Shown here in pieces: positions 1 through 8,173 of a DNA stretch of 64,000 nucleotides. Position 1 is the first letter of the stretch; every line of letters starts with the position of its first letter. The notes below the pieces were generated by a model that worked only from the letters and a program-made list of their open reading frames with translations, was not told the origin of the DNA and did not search any database. The position numbers and the translations under genes were made by a program. The stretch is from contig JACRBI010000047.1 in NCBI GenBank assembly GCA_016234495.1, positions 1-64,000 on the forward strand, written 5' to 3'. The stretch comes from Chloroflexota bacterium. Its GTDB lineage: Bacteria; Chloroflexota; Anaerolineae; Anaerolineales; Villigracilaceae.

Positions 1-44
1 ATCTCCAGTCGCTCCGCTCTACTCAAACTTGAAGCCAGATTTTT
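1..44 (-). CDS. IS3-family transposase OrfB, N-terminal fragment (window edge)
   Basis: Reading the minus strand one base back from the OrfA frame across the A-run at 49-40 gives N-L-A-S-S-L-S-R-A-E-R-L-E. The LSRAERL segment resembles the start of many IS3 OrfB integrase proteins. OrfB would supply the DDE catalytic domain and be made as an OrfAB fusion by -1 frameshifting. Only about 14 codons are inside the window. Confidence 0.6.
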
Positions 45-319
45 TTTTTCAGCCAGGACAATTGAGCGCTCAAGCGCCCAATCTCGGCATACAGTTCGTT
101 GATCTGTTTTTCATGCTCGGCTTCGCGAGCGCGTTCGCCTTTGCGGTCATCCTCGAACAATTGGGCAAAATCCTCCAACGCTTGTTTTTTCCATTTGTGG
201 ATTTGGTTCGGATGAACGCTATTTTCAGTCGCGATCTGTGCCACGCTCTTGTCTTCTCGGATGGCTTCCAATACGATTTGCGCTTTTTGAAGAGCCGATA
301 GGCGTTTTCTTTTGGGCAT
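23..319 (-). CDS. IS3-family transposase OrfA (helix-turn-helix)
   Basis: This 98-residue protein is basic at the N-terminus. It carries a transposase-8 type helix-turn-helix (SVAQIATENSVHPNQIHKWK) followed by a predicted coiled coil (EKQINELYAEIGRLSAQL), the usual OrfA layout. OrfA binds the terminal repeats and is joined to OrfB by frameshifting. The ATG at 319 is chosen because GGAG lies six bases upstream; a GTG at 340 is in frame but has no ribosome site. The last codons cross the slippery A-run before a TGA at 25-23. Confidence 0.85.
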   Translation of the reverse strand: MPKRKRLSALQKAQIVLEAIREDKSVAQIATENSVHPNQIHKWKKQALEDFAQLFEDDRKGERAREAEHEKQINELYAEIGRLSAQLSWLKKKIWLQV

Positions 320-381
320 GTTTTTCTCCAGAAACTGCACCTTAATTATGCCCGTTTTTGTGTCTAAATTTCCTTATCCAC

Positions 382-573
382 TATAGTCCGTCCGTAATCC
401 ATCGCAAAGTCATGGGCAGTTTCCTTTCCGACTGGGACGCTCAGACCTACGCCTCTTTGGCCACTGTTCTCAACACTGCAAAACGAAACGACGAGAATGC
501 CTTTCAAAAATTGATGCGCTTGATGGGCTCGCCAGTTTTACCTTCCTTGCTTCAATCAGATTTTGCTGCGTAA
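382..573 (+). pseudogene. C-terminal remnant of an IS66-like transposase
   Basis: The frame encodes RKVMGSFLSDW, then AQTYASLATVLNTAKR and a PVLPSLL tail. This layout (K-V-x-G-x-F-R/L-S, a helix ending in TA-K-R, then a short tail) resembles the C-terminus of IS66-type transposases. It begins abruptly at the end of the IS3 element, has no start codon or ribosome site, and lacks the catalytic domain. The IS3 element may have inserted into the older transposase, or a deletion joined them. The family assignment is by pattern only. Confidence 0.55.
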
Positions 574-577
574 GCAG

Positions 578-850
578 TTACCCTGACGGTAGTTTCTTGT
601 TCGAATGTTCAATTTCTTTACGACCTCGAACTATCGTTGTTGGGCTTAATCCTGTTATCTCTGCTAATTGTGAAGTGCCGCCTCGACCTTTTTCATTTGC
701 CAAGACACCAACAAAACGTCTTCTGTTTCTCTCGTTCAACTCCAAGAGTACACGATTGATTGCCTGATGTTGTTGGGCAGTTTTTTCATACGGATGTTTT
801 GCACAACTTTTACAAGTACACCTATGAATTTTTCGCTTGGCTTTCTTCAT
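578..850 (-). pseudogene. ISAzo13-like transposase, N-terminal fragment
   Basis: The 90-residue frame has a short Cys-containing N-terminus (CTCKSC), then NRRRFVGVLA and a helix-turn-helix-like part (TSQLAEITGLSPTTIVRGRK). That segment is typical of the N-terminus of ISAzo13 transposases, which are normally about 400 residues long. The frame stops after KKLPSG, and what follows on the minus strand is the IS66-like remnant, so the catalytic part is missing. It could still be expressed as a small DNA-binding protein, but decay is more likely. Confidence 0.6.
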
Positions 851-1312
851 TGCGCTTATCCTGATTTTTTCAAGACAAGATTATCATATTTCAAAGTGTT
901 CAAGTTATTTTTGGACAAACCCTTCGCCAGTCCATAAATAAACCCTGAATTCAAATTCTCTACCGTACAAAAACGAGTAAATTCAGCCATTGCGAGGGCG
1001 TTCTTGGTTTTGCCCAAAGCAATCTGAAACTGCGAGGGGATTGCTTCTCCGCCAAAGAGTAAAAGCGGCGGCTCGCAATGACGGATGTACGGTAGCCAAA
1101 ATTCAAATAAAATTGAAAGAATTAATTCTTGAACAAATCCTTCCTTTATGTTATAAGAAAAACGATAAGCGAGACTTCCCTGGGGTACGGTGGGTATTTT
1201 ATTGTAGGCAAGCCATAGATCAAAATTACAGTTTATAAAAACATTGCAGGTAGGGAACGTTTGCGCCATGAACTTGATTCATGGATTCAACCCGCTTTTT
1301 TAGGAGGATACC
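851..1312. other. Intergenic stretch with one repeat element
   Basis: No convincing gene is visible. Weak frames exist on both strands but show no family features. The stretch holds the palindromic repeat at 986-1087 and ends with the strong ribosome site AGGAGG (1302-1307) of the nuclease gene. The nuclease promoter was not identified. Confidence 0.5.
986..1087. repeat. Interspersed palindromic repeat, ATTGCGAG family, copy 1
   Basis: Nested inverted repeats: ATTGCGAG and AAGCAATC on the left are mirrored by GATTGCTT and CTCGCAAT on the right. A second, shorter copy sharing GATTGCTTC and GGCTCGCAATGACGGATG lies at 38583-38637. Confidence 0.75.
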
Positions 1313-4300
1313 ATGCAGAAAAACGTTGCGAAGTACCTTTTGATCGTCGCTGTTTTGGCGGCGCTGGTCGGTTCCACCGCAGGAGGAATACATCAAGCCC
1401 GGGCAGTTTCGTCGAATATTGTGATCACTCAAATTTATGGGGGCGGGGGAAACGCAGGCTCAACTTACACCAACGACTATATCGAAATCTTCAATCTGGG
1501 GACAACGCCGGTAAACCTGGCTGGCTGGAGCGTTCAATATGCCGGGGCGACCGCCGCAACTTGGTCCAAGACCGACCTGACGGGCACGATTCAGCCGGGG
1601 CAATATTTCCTGATTCAGGAAGCAGCCGGCAGCGGGGGGACGCAGGCGCTTCCCACACCGGATGTGACGGGCACAATTGCCATGTCTGCCACTGGCGGGA
1701 AGATTGCGCTGGTAAGCAGCACGACCGCCTTGAGTGGCGCCTGTCCGTCCGGCGTGATTGACCTCATCGGGTTTGGCACTGCCAATTGTTTTGAGACAGC
1801 CGTTGTGCCTGCGCTTACAAATACTCTTGCCGCCAAGCGGATTGCAAACGGCTGCACGGATACAGACAATAACAGCACTGATTTTATGCGGGCAGACCCA
1901 ACTGTTGTGCCGACCCCGCGCAACACGGCTTCGACTTTGAATCTGTGCAGCGTCCCGGCCGATACTGCGCCGTCTGTTTCAGGTGTAACGCCGGCAACCG
2001 GCGCAATTGATGTGCCGGTCAATGCCGATGTGATTGTGACTTTCAGCGAGGATGTGTCTCTCACCAACCCATGGTTTACCCTGGTTTGTTCCGCGTCGGG
2101 AGCAAAGACTGCAGCGGTGAGCGGCGGCCCGGCATCCTACACCATCAATCCGGATACAGATTTTAGCGGCGGCGAGACCTGTACCTTGACCGTGACGGCG
2201 AGCAATGTCAGCGATGTGGATGCGAATGACCCGCCGGATACGATGGCGGCGGATTTCACTTCCACTTTTACGGTTGTCAGTTCCACGCCGGTTTGCGACC
2301 AGCCTTTCACGCCGATTTATACCGTTCAAGGCAGCGGCGATACAGCAGCTATCACCGGCACTGTCACCATCGAGGGAATCGTTGTCAGCGATGATGAAGG
2401 AGCCAGCCCGGCCCTCGGCGGCTTTTATGTTCAGGACGTGAGCGGTGACGGAAACCCGTCCACATCGGACGGAATCTTTGTCGGCAACGGCACGAATAAC
2501 AATGTGTCCAATGGAGATATTGTGCGCGTGACCGGCAGCGCAGGCGAATATCAGGGTGAGACTCAACTCAGTGCGGTGGTATCAATTGTCGGCTGTGGAA
2601 CTGATACGCTGATTCCTGTCGATATCAGCCTGCCATTTGCAAATCCATCTGAAAAGGAACAATATGAAGGGATGCTGGTGCGCGTCCCGCAAACTTTGTA
2701 TGTGACTGACAATTATTTTTTGGGGCGCTTCGGCGAAGTGACTCTTTCCGGCAGCCAAAGATTGGATTCACCAACCGATGTTGCATTGCCGGGTGCGCCT
2801 GCTTTGGCGGTGCAAGCTGCGAATGATTTGAACCGCATCATTCTGGACGATGGGTTGATGAATCAAAATCCCGACCCGATCTTGTTTGGACGGGGCGGGA
2901 CTCTGCTTTCGGCGGCCAACACTTTGCGCGGCGGCGATGCGGTGACCGGGCTTGTCGGTGTGATGGCGTATGGCTGGGGCGGAGTTGTGGCCAGCCCGAA
3001 TGCATATCGAATCCGCCCGCTTCATGCTTTGGGTGGCGGCGTTCCCAATTTTTCGGCGGCTAATCCCCGGCCGGCTTCTCCGCCGGCGACGGGCGGTTCG
3101 ATCAGAGCGGCGAGCATGAATCTGTTGAACTACTTCAACACCTTTGGAGTCGGCGCCTGTGCGAACGGTATCGGCGGCTCTGTCACTGATTGCCGCGGCG
3201 CGAATGATTCAGCCGAGTTTGCCCGCCAATCGGACAAATTGGTCAATGCGATTCTGGCCGTGGATGCCGATGTACTGGGTGTCATGGAAATTGAGAATGA
3301 TGGACATGACTCTGCAAGTGCCATTCAGGACCTTGTGAATAAACTCAACGCCATCGCCGGGGCGGGGACATATTCATTCATTGATGCAGACGCGCGCGTT
3401 GGGCGGATTAATGCGCTGGGCGGTGATGCTGTCAAGGTTGGCATTTTATATCAACCAGCCAATGTGACACCAGTCGGCGCGACCGCTGTTTTGGATACGA
3501 CTGCTTTTGTGAACGGCGGCGATGCATCGGCGCGCAACCGCGTTTCGTTGCTGCAGGCATTTCAAACCGCCGGCGGCGAAAGATTTCTGTTCAATGTCAA
3601 CCACCTCAAGAGCAAGGGCAGTGCCTGTGATGCTGCGGACGCCGGCGATGGACAGGGCAATTGCAATATCGTCCGCGCCAATGCCGTGAATGAACTCATC
3701 AACTGGTATGCATCTGACCCAACCGGCACAGGCGACCCGGACCTGTTGATCGCAGGTGATTTCAACTCCTATGCCAAAGAAGACCCGATTGCGGCGCTTG
3801 AGTCGGCGGGATACGTGAACATGATTAATCATTTCAACGGCACAGGCGCGTACTCGTATGTGTTCGACGGTCAATGGGGCAGCCTTGATTATGTCTTCGC
3901 TTCGCCGAGTCTTTTGGCGCAAGTAAGCGGAGCTGCAGACTGGCACATCAATGCCGATGAGCCGGTCATTCTCGATTACAACACTGAGTTTAAATCTGCC
4001 GGGCAGGTAGGCAGCTTGTACAGCGCCGAACCGTTCCGCGCTTCTGACCATGACCCGCTGCTGGCTGGCTTAAGCCTTGACTCTGTCGCGCCGGATATTC
4101 AAATTGATTCGCACCCAACTGACCCGAGCGCCAGCGGCTCCGCAGATTTCAGTTTCTCGAGTCCCGAAGCGCTGGTCACATTTGAATGCAAGCTTGATAA
4201 CAATATTTTTTCCCCGTGTAATTCTCCGATTAATTACAGCGGATTAAATGACGGCGCTCATTCTTTTCAAGTACGCGCGAAAGATGCGATTGGAAATGTG

Positions 4301-5362
4301 GATGCAACCCCCGCTTCATTTATCTGGACCGTTGAGTCGGGTGCGCCAATTGTCATTTCCAACATCCGTGGGAATGCCAGCCCAACGAATACCGCGTCGG
4401 TGAATTTTATTGTCACGTTTTCTGAAGTTGTGACAGGTGTGGACAGATATGATTTCAGCCTGACACCCACTGGAGATATCACAAACGCATCCATAATATC
4501 AGTTAGTGGAATCGGCTCAACCCGCATTATTACTGTAAATACAGGTACAGGTTCTGGCACACTTCAACTTAATTTGATTGACAACAACACCATCAAGGAT
4601 ATGGCAAAGAATCCGTTGGGTGGCCTGGGGCTGGTAAATGGTGACTTCACAACCGGCGAAGCTTATGTCATAGACAAGGTGCCGCCCTCGGTAAGTTCGA
4701 TCGTGCGAATGTCTGCCGATAATACCTCTGCCGCTTATGCTAATTTTTTAGTGACGTTTACCAAGCCGGTGGCTGGTGTGGATAAATTTGATTTCAATGT
4801 AATAACCACGGGTACCATATCAGAAGCATCTATCATTAGTGTTGCCTATCCCATTGGCACAACGCGTAAAGTTACTATTCTGCTTGGGAATGGTTCAGGC
4901 ACAGTCCACATTGATCTGATTGACAACGGAACCATCCGCGATGACGCAAGGAATTATTTGGGTGGGGCAGGTTTGTCAAATGGAGATTACACAAACGGCG
5001 AGACATACACGATCGAAAGAACTCCACCGACAGTGGTATCTATCACACGTGGTAACGCCGACCCATCTGGAGCGTCCACTGTGAAATATGTTGTAACCTT
5101 TTCTGAGTCAGTGACGGGCGTGGATAAATACGATTTCAATCTGACTGCGGCAGGCGGCGTTTCTGGAGCCTCGATCGTCAGCGTGGGCGGCATTGGCTCA
5201 GTGCGTACGATCATTGTAAATACCGGCGCGGGTTCGGGAACTTTGCAGTTGGATTTGATTGACAATGACTCGATTCGCGATGCAAAGAATAACCGTCTCG
5301 GCGGGGTAGGCGCGGGGAATGGAGATTTCAGCGGGCCGGTTTACACAATAAACAAGCCCTAA
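1313..5362 (+). CDS. Secreted ExeM/NucH-family endonuclease with lamin-tail and Ig-like repeats
   Basis: A 1349-residue extracellular nuclease, probably for scavenging DNA. A signal peptide (about residues 1-32, ending near QARA) leads into a lamin-tail domain (about 33-210), a Big_5-type Ig domain (about 215-325), an OB-like ExeM region (about 330-590) and an endonuclease/exonuclease/phosphatase domain (about 595-930). Catalytic motifs are MEIEND (E659/E661), NHLKSK, GDFN (815-818) and SDHD (911-914). Three Ig-like repeats of about 112 residues follow (1012-1122, 1123-1236, 1237-1349), each with a TGVD/AGVD...DF pattern and a G-S-G-T...LIDN motif. AGGAGG precedes the ATG. It is monocistronic and ends at a strong terminator. 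No sorting signal is seen at the C-terminus, so the repeats may bind the cell surface or matrix. Confidence 0.9.
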   Translation: MQKNVAKYLLIVAVLAALVGSTAGGIHQARAVSSNIVITQIYGGGGNAGSTYTNDYIEIFNLGTTPVNLAGWSVQYAGATAATWSKTDLTGTIQPGQYFLIQEAAGSGGTQALPTPDVTGTIAMSATGGKIALVSSTTALSGACPSGVIDLIGFGTANCFETAVVPALTNTLAAKRIANGCTDTDNNSTDFMRADPTVVPTPRNTASTLNLCSVPADTAPSVSGVTPATGAIDVPVNADVIVTFSEDVSLTNPWFTLVCSASGAKTAAVSGGPASYTINPDTDFSGGETCTLTVTASNVSDVDANDPPDTMAADFTSTFTVVSSTPVCDQPFTPIYTVQGSGDTAAITGTVTIEGIVVSDDEGASPALGGFYVQDVSGDGNPSTSDGIFVGNGTNNNVSNGDIVRVTGSAGEYQGETQLSAVVSIVGCGTDTLIPVDISLPFANPSEKEQYEGMLVRVPQTLYVTDNYFLGRFGEVTLSGSQRLDSPTDVALPGAPALAVQAANDLNRIILDDGLMNQNPDPILFGRGGTLLSAANTLRGGDAVTGLVGVMAYGWGGVVASPNAYRIRPLHALGGGVPNFSAANPRPASPPATGGSIRAASMNLLNYFNTFGVGACANGIGGSVTDCRGANDSAEFARQSDKLVNAILAVDADVLGVMEIENDGHDSASAIQDLVNKLNAIAGAGTYSFIDADARVGRINALGGDAVKVGILYQPANVTPVGATAVLDTTAFVNGGDASARNRVSLLQAFQTAGGERFLFNVNHLKSKGSACDAADAGDGQGNCNIVRANAVNELINWYASDPTGTGDPDLLIAGDFNSYAKEDPIAALESAGYVNMINHFNGTGAYSYVFDGQWGSLDYVFASPSLLAQVSGAADWHINADEPVILDYNTEFKSAGQVGSLYSAEPFRASDHDPLLAGLSLDSVAPDIQIDSHPTDPSASGSADFSFSSPEALVTFECKLDNNIFSPCNSPINYSGLNDGAHSFQVRAKDAIGNVDATPASFIWTVESGAPIVISNIRGNASPTNTASVNFIVTFSEVVTGVDRYDFSLTPTGDITNASIISVSGIGSTRIITVNTGTGSGTLQLNLIDNNTIKDMAKNPLGGLGLVNGDFTTGEAYVIDKVPPSVSSIVRMSADNTSAAYANFLVTFTKPVAGVDKFDFNVITTGTISEASIISVAYPIGTTRKVTILLGNGSGTVHIDLIDNGTIRDDARNYLGGAGLSNGDYTNGETYTIERTPPTVVSITRGNADPSGASTVKYVVTFSESVTGVDKYDFNLTAAGGVSGASIVSVGGIGSVRTIIVNTGAGSGTLQLDLIDNDSIRDAKNNRLGGVGAGNGDFSGPVYTINKP

Positions 5363-5381
5363 TAGAATAAGACTTAACAAC

Positions 5382-5411
5382 AAAAAGAGTCCCCGCGCGG
5401 GGACTCTTTTT
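5382..5411. terminator. Bidirectional intrinsic terminator
   Basis: A perfect palindrome of two 15-base arms (AAAAAGAGTCCCCGC and its complement) with A- and T-runs on the two sides. It serves the convergent nuclease and metK genes. Confidence 0.92.
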
Positions 5412-5431
5412 GATTTGGTTTATGCTTTTAC

Positions 5432-6643
5432 TTATAACCCTGCGGCCTGCTTCAATGCGGCTGCCTTGTCAGTTTTTTCCCAGGGGAATTCGATGTCGTC
5501 GCGGCCAAAATGACCATAAGCGGCGGTCTTGCGATAGATTGGGCGGCGCAGGTCAAGGTCACGGATGATCGCGCCGGGGCGCAGGTCAAAATGTTCGCTG
5601 ACAAGCGCGGCGATCTTTTCATCCGCTATTTTGGCGGTACCGAAAGTTTCAACATTGACCGAAAGCGGGTGCGCCACACCGATCGCGTACGCCACCTGTA
5701 CTTCCACGCGGTCAGCAAGCCCGGCAGCGACGATGTTCTTCGCTACATAACGCGCAGCATACGCGGCGGAGCGATCCACCTTCGTGGGGTCTTTTCCGGA
5801 GAAAGCGCCGCCGCCATGACGACCCATGCCGCCATAGGTATCCACGATGATCTTGCGGCCTGTTACGCCGGCGTCACCCATTGGGCCGCCGATGACAAAA
5901 CGTCCCGTGGGGTTCACGAATATTTTTAGATTTTTATCAACCAGGCCATCCGGTAAAGTTGGGTAAATAATATGCTCGCTGATCTGTTCAACGATCTCGG
6001 CATGGGAAATATCCGGCGCATGTTGCGTGGAAATCAACACAGTGTCAATGCGCTTCGGTTTGCCCTGCGAATATTCCACAGTGACCTGACTCTTGCCATC
6101 GGGGCGCAGCCAGGGGAGTGTGCCGTCTTTGCGCAGCTCACTCAGGCGGCGGGATAACTTATGCGCCAGGTAGATCGGCATGGGCATCAGGGTTGCCGTC
6201 TCATTGCAGGCAAAACCGAACATCATGCCCTGATCGCCTGCGCCGACATGTTCGATGTCTTTGTCGGTCATTTCGCCGCTTTTATCTTCGAGTGCATGAT
6301 CCACGCCCAAGGCAATATCCGCGCTCTGGCTGGCGACGGCTGAAAGCACCGCGCAGGTATTTCCGTCAAAGCCTTTGTCGCTGCTATCATATCCGATCTC
6401 GTTGACCACCTTGCGGACGAGTTCATCAAAGTTGACGTAAGCGTTGGTTGTGATCTCGCCCAACAGTGCAACGAAACCTGTCTTGACAGCCGTCTCGCAA
6501 GCCACCCGCGACATTGGGTCCTGTTCAAGACAGGCATCCAACACCGCGTCAGAAACCTGATCGCAGATCTTGTCCGGGTGACCTTCCGTCACCGATTCTG
6601 ATGTGAACATCAGGCTGGGTGACGACATAAAAGTATTGCTCAT
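5432..6643 (-). CDS. metK: S-adenosylmethionine synthetase
   Basis: MetK (403 residues) makes S-adenosylmethionine from methionine and ATP in the cytoplasm. Family signatures are visible: [20 protein letters not shown] at the N-terminus, [12 protein letters not shown] in the middle, and [19 protein letters not shown] for phosphate and metal binding. The length and full set of motifs indicate an active enzyme. GGAG precedes the ATG. Upstream on the same strand are a sigma70-type promoter, a SAM-I riboswitch and a terminator hairpin, so the gene should shut off when SAM is abundant. It stands alone and converges on the nuclease gene. Confidence 0.98.
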   Translation of the reverse strand: MSNTFMSSPSLMFTSESVTEGHPDKICDQVSDAVLDACLEQDPMSRVACETAVKTGFVALLGEITTNAYVNFDELVRKVVNEIGYDSSDKGFDGNTCAVLSAVASQSADIALGVDHALEDKSGEMTDKDIEHVGAGDQGMMFGFACNETATLMPMPIYLAHKLSRRLSELRKDGTLPWLRPDGKSQVTVEYSQGKPKRIDTVLISTQHAPDISHAEIVEQISEHIIYPTLPDGLVDKNLKIFVNPTGRFVIGGPMGDAGVTGRKIIVDTYGGMGRHGGGAFSGKDPTKVDRSAAYAARYVAKNIVAAGLADRVEVQVAYAIGVAHPLSVNVETFGTAKIADEKIAALVSEHFDLRPGAIIRDLDLRRPIYRKTAAYGHFGRDDIEFPWEKTDKAAALKQAAGL

Positions 6644-6653
6644 TTTTGTTTCT

Positions 6654-6695
6654 CCTTAAAAAATATAATTGCCCTTTCGACGTGAAAGGGCAATT
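6654..6695 (-). terminator. Riboswitch-controlled terminator hairpin of metK
   Basis: Two 12-base arms (AATTGCCCTTTC and its complement, 6667-6695) with a five-base loop are followed on the minus strand by a T-run just before the metK ribosome site. This is the expected expression platform of the upstream SAM-I riboswitch. Confidence 0.88.
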
Positions 6696-6715
6696 ATGCA
6701 TGATGCTTTTCTACC

Positions 6716-6903
6716 CTCTCATCTCCCAGATGTTTATCTGTCGGATTTGGCACCGTTTAGTTAGTCGTTTAGTCTTATGGTCGGTTAGTCCTGTAGTCAT
6801 TAAGATCGTCTGACTAATTGACTATTCGACTATCCAACTATTTGACTACCCACCGGTTGTCGAGGCATCGCAGGGCCGTTCCCTCCGCCTCTCTGGATAA
6901 GAG
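6716..6903 (-). promoter_or_regulatory. SAM-I (S-box) riboswitch
   Basis: On the minus strand P1 pairs CTCTTATC (6903-6896) with GATGAGAG (6723-6716). Conserved core segments are in order: AGAGAGGCGGAGGGAACGG, CCCTGCGATGCC, GACAACC, GGTGCCAAATCC and the P4 arm CAGATAAACATCTG. The class senses S-adenosylmethionine and its bound form favours termination, matching the hairpin at 6667-6695. At about 188 nt it is longer than usual because the P3 arm is expanded by an 88-nt periodic insert. A G-to-A change in the usual GGCAACC segment gives GACAACC. Confidence 0.93.
6761..6848. repeat. Eleven 8-nt units forming a periodic hairpin inside riboswitch P3
   Basis: Read on the plus strand the 88 bases divide exactly into 8-mers: four TTAGTCNN-like units and GTAGTCAT, a central TAAGATCG, then five units ending in GACTA or AACTA. 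The TAGTC cores on one side pair with the GACTA cores on the other, separated by 3-nt internal loops. Confidence 0.9.
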
Positions 6904-6934
6904 CGCCGTACTAGGGCTATTGATTTGTGTCGGG

Positions 6935-6963
6935 ATAATACCATAGCTGACAGGGTGCGTCAA
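6935..6963 (-). promoter_or_regulatory. metK sigma70-type promoter
   Basis: On the minus strand TTGACG (6963-6958) and TATTAT (6940-6935) are separated by 17 bases. The predicted start falls about 25 bases before the riboswitch P1 helix. Confidence 0.75.
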
Positions 6964-7005
6964 ATAAAATAAGGTAAATGCAAAATGATATAAGTTAAAA
7001 AAATT

Positions 7006-7033
7006 CAAGCCGCCATAAAATTATGACGGCTTG
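7006..7033 (-). terminator. Intrinsic terminator of the SUMF1-fold lipoprotein gene
   Basis: CAAGCCGTCATAA pairs with TTATGGCGGCTTG on the minus strand (one mismatch) and is followed by a run of seven Ts. Confidence 0.8.
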
Positions 7034-7052
7034 ATAGTTAATGTGTTGCTAA

Positions 7053-7991
7053 TTAATCAGAAGCGCAGCGGAAACCGATCTTCGGCGAAACTTCTCCAAG
7101 ATATTCTTTCGAGTTTACATCTGCCGCATCCAGATTTGAGCCGAGTACCGAAGCGCGGTTGGCAAGGCGGATATCAATGAATGCATCCTGATATGTGCCG
7201 CCGCGGACAACACGGTTAAAGTATTGGCTTCGTTCGCCCGGGCCCGGCGGATTCATAGTCACGCCTTGGGCATAGTAGTTGCTGTCAAAATAATCGTTGA
7301 CCCATTCCGCCACGTTGCCAGCAAGGTCCAGCACGCCAAACGGACTCGCTCCAGCCGGGAAGTCGCCTGCGCGGGTGGTGTCGCCCACGAAGTAATTGAA
7401 ATTGCCGCGGGATGAATCCGGACGCTCATCGCCCCAAGGGTAGGTGCGGAAATCATCACCACGTGCAGAGCGTTCCCACTCGGCCTCGGTCGGTAAACGG
7501 CGCCCTGCCCATGTGCAGTATGCGGCGGCCTGTGCCCAAGTTACGTAAACGACCGGGTAATCATTGAATTCAGCGTTGTTGAAATATGAGTCGCGAGTTC
7601 CCGACTTGAAGTATTGAGGCGGCTCGCAAACACCGGCCTTCATACATAAAGTGAACATGCCATTGGTCACTTCCAATTTATCCATCCAAAATCCCTTAAG
7701 TGTTACATTGTGGGCAGGTATCTCATCTGTCTTCGCGTCCGAATCAAGGCCCCCCATACGGAAGGTACCATCGGGAATATAAACTTGCGGCATTCCGTCA
7801 ACGGAGGAAACCCGCTCAGTACCCGCGTCATTTCCGCCGCTGACTTCTGCCGGGGCATTGACTGCCGGCGGAGTGTTGGTGGGGAAGGCGGTCGGGAGCG
7901 AAAGCGCTGTCGGCTCAACTTGTGCGCCCGGGGCCTGGCAGGCCGAAGCAAATAAAGCAAGAATAACCAGAATTGGGAATAGTTTTTTCAT
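7053..7991 (-). CDS. SUMF1/FGE-fold lipoprotein, paralog 1
   Basis: A 312-residue lipoprotein. The signal peptide has a lipobox (FASAC, Cys18), then a Thr/Pro/Ala-rich linker to about residue 65. A formylglycine-enzyme/SUMF1-fold domain fills the rest: IPDGTFRMGG, DEIPAHNVTL, DKLEVTNGMF, WAGRRLPTEAEWE, YPWGDE, GNVAEWVNDY, RVVRGGTY and GFRCASD. The family includes the copper enzyme that makes formylglycine in sulfatases. The cysteine pair expected before GFRCA is absent, so a structural or binding role outside the membrane is more likely than that chemistry. GGAG precedes the start. A close paralog lies at 8913-9866 and a distant one at 40235-41134. Confidence 0.88.
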   Translation of the reverse strand: MKKLFPILVILALFASACQAPGAQVEPTALSLPTAFPTNTPPAVNAPAEVSGGNDAGTERVSSVDGMPQVYIPDGTFRMGGLDSDAKTDEIPAHNVTLKGFWMDKLEVTNGMFTLCMKAGVCEPPQYFKSGTRDSYFNNAEFNDYPVVYVTWAQAAAYCTWAGRRLPTEAEWERSARGDDFRTYPWGDERPDSSRGNFNYFVGDTTRAGDFPAGASPFGVLDLAGNVAEWVNDYFDSNYYAQGVTMNPPGPGERSQYFNRVVRGGTYQDAFIDIRLANRASVLGSNLDAADVNSKEYLGEVSPKIGFRCASD

Positions 7992-8077
7992 CTTATCTCC
8001 TTTGTGATATGTTTCCAGTATACGGAAGGACGAAATTATTCTACATCCCCCAAAAGTAACATTTTAGTAAAATTTTG

Positions 8078-8106
8078 TGACAAATTACGACTTTTAGGCG
8101 TATAAT
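8078..8106 (+). promoter_or_regulatory. Promoter of the OmpR-type regulator
   Basis: TGACAA and TATAAT are 17 bases apart, about 68 bases before the start codon. The -10 is perfect and the -35 is weak. Confidence 0.55.
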
Positions 8107-8173
8107 CGGTTTACATCTTTGTAATGAACCAAATTCGAGGATTTTGAAGCGTTTTATCACAAAATAACCCGCC

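Larger units (their letters stand above)
1..380 (-). mobile_element. IS3-family insertion sequence, one end (partial)
   Basis: The element runs off the left edge. It contains an OrfA reading frame, a ten-A slippery run and the beginning of OrfB in the -1 frame. Its outer end is probably near 380, where the minus strand reads TGGATAAGGAAATTTAGACA, a plausible terminal repeat starting with TG. The other end lies outside the window, so the terminal repeat and target duplication cannot be confirmed. Immediately beyond 380 the sequence turns into a fragment of a different transposase. Confidence 0.7.

Noticed and set aside
856-1269. Frame of 137 codons on the minus strand
   Set aside because: It crosses the palindromic repeat, has no ribosome site and no recognisable family.
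6761-6848. Periodic units considered as a CRISPR array
   Set aside because: Units are 8 nt without spacers and are inverted about a centre inside a riboswitch.
7053-7991. Annotation as a formylglycine-generating enzyme
   Set aside because: Only the fold is supported; the cysteine pair required for the copper site is missing in this protein and both paralogs.
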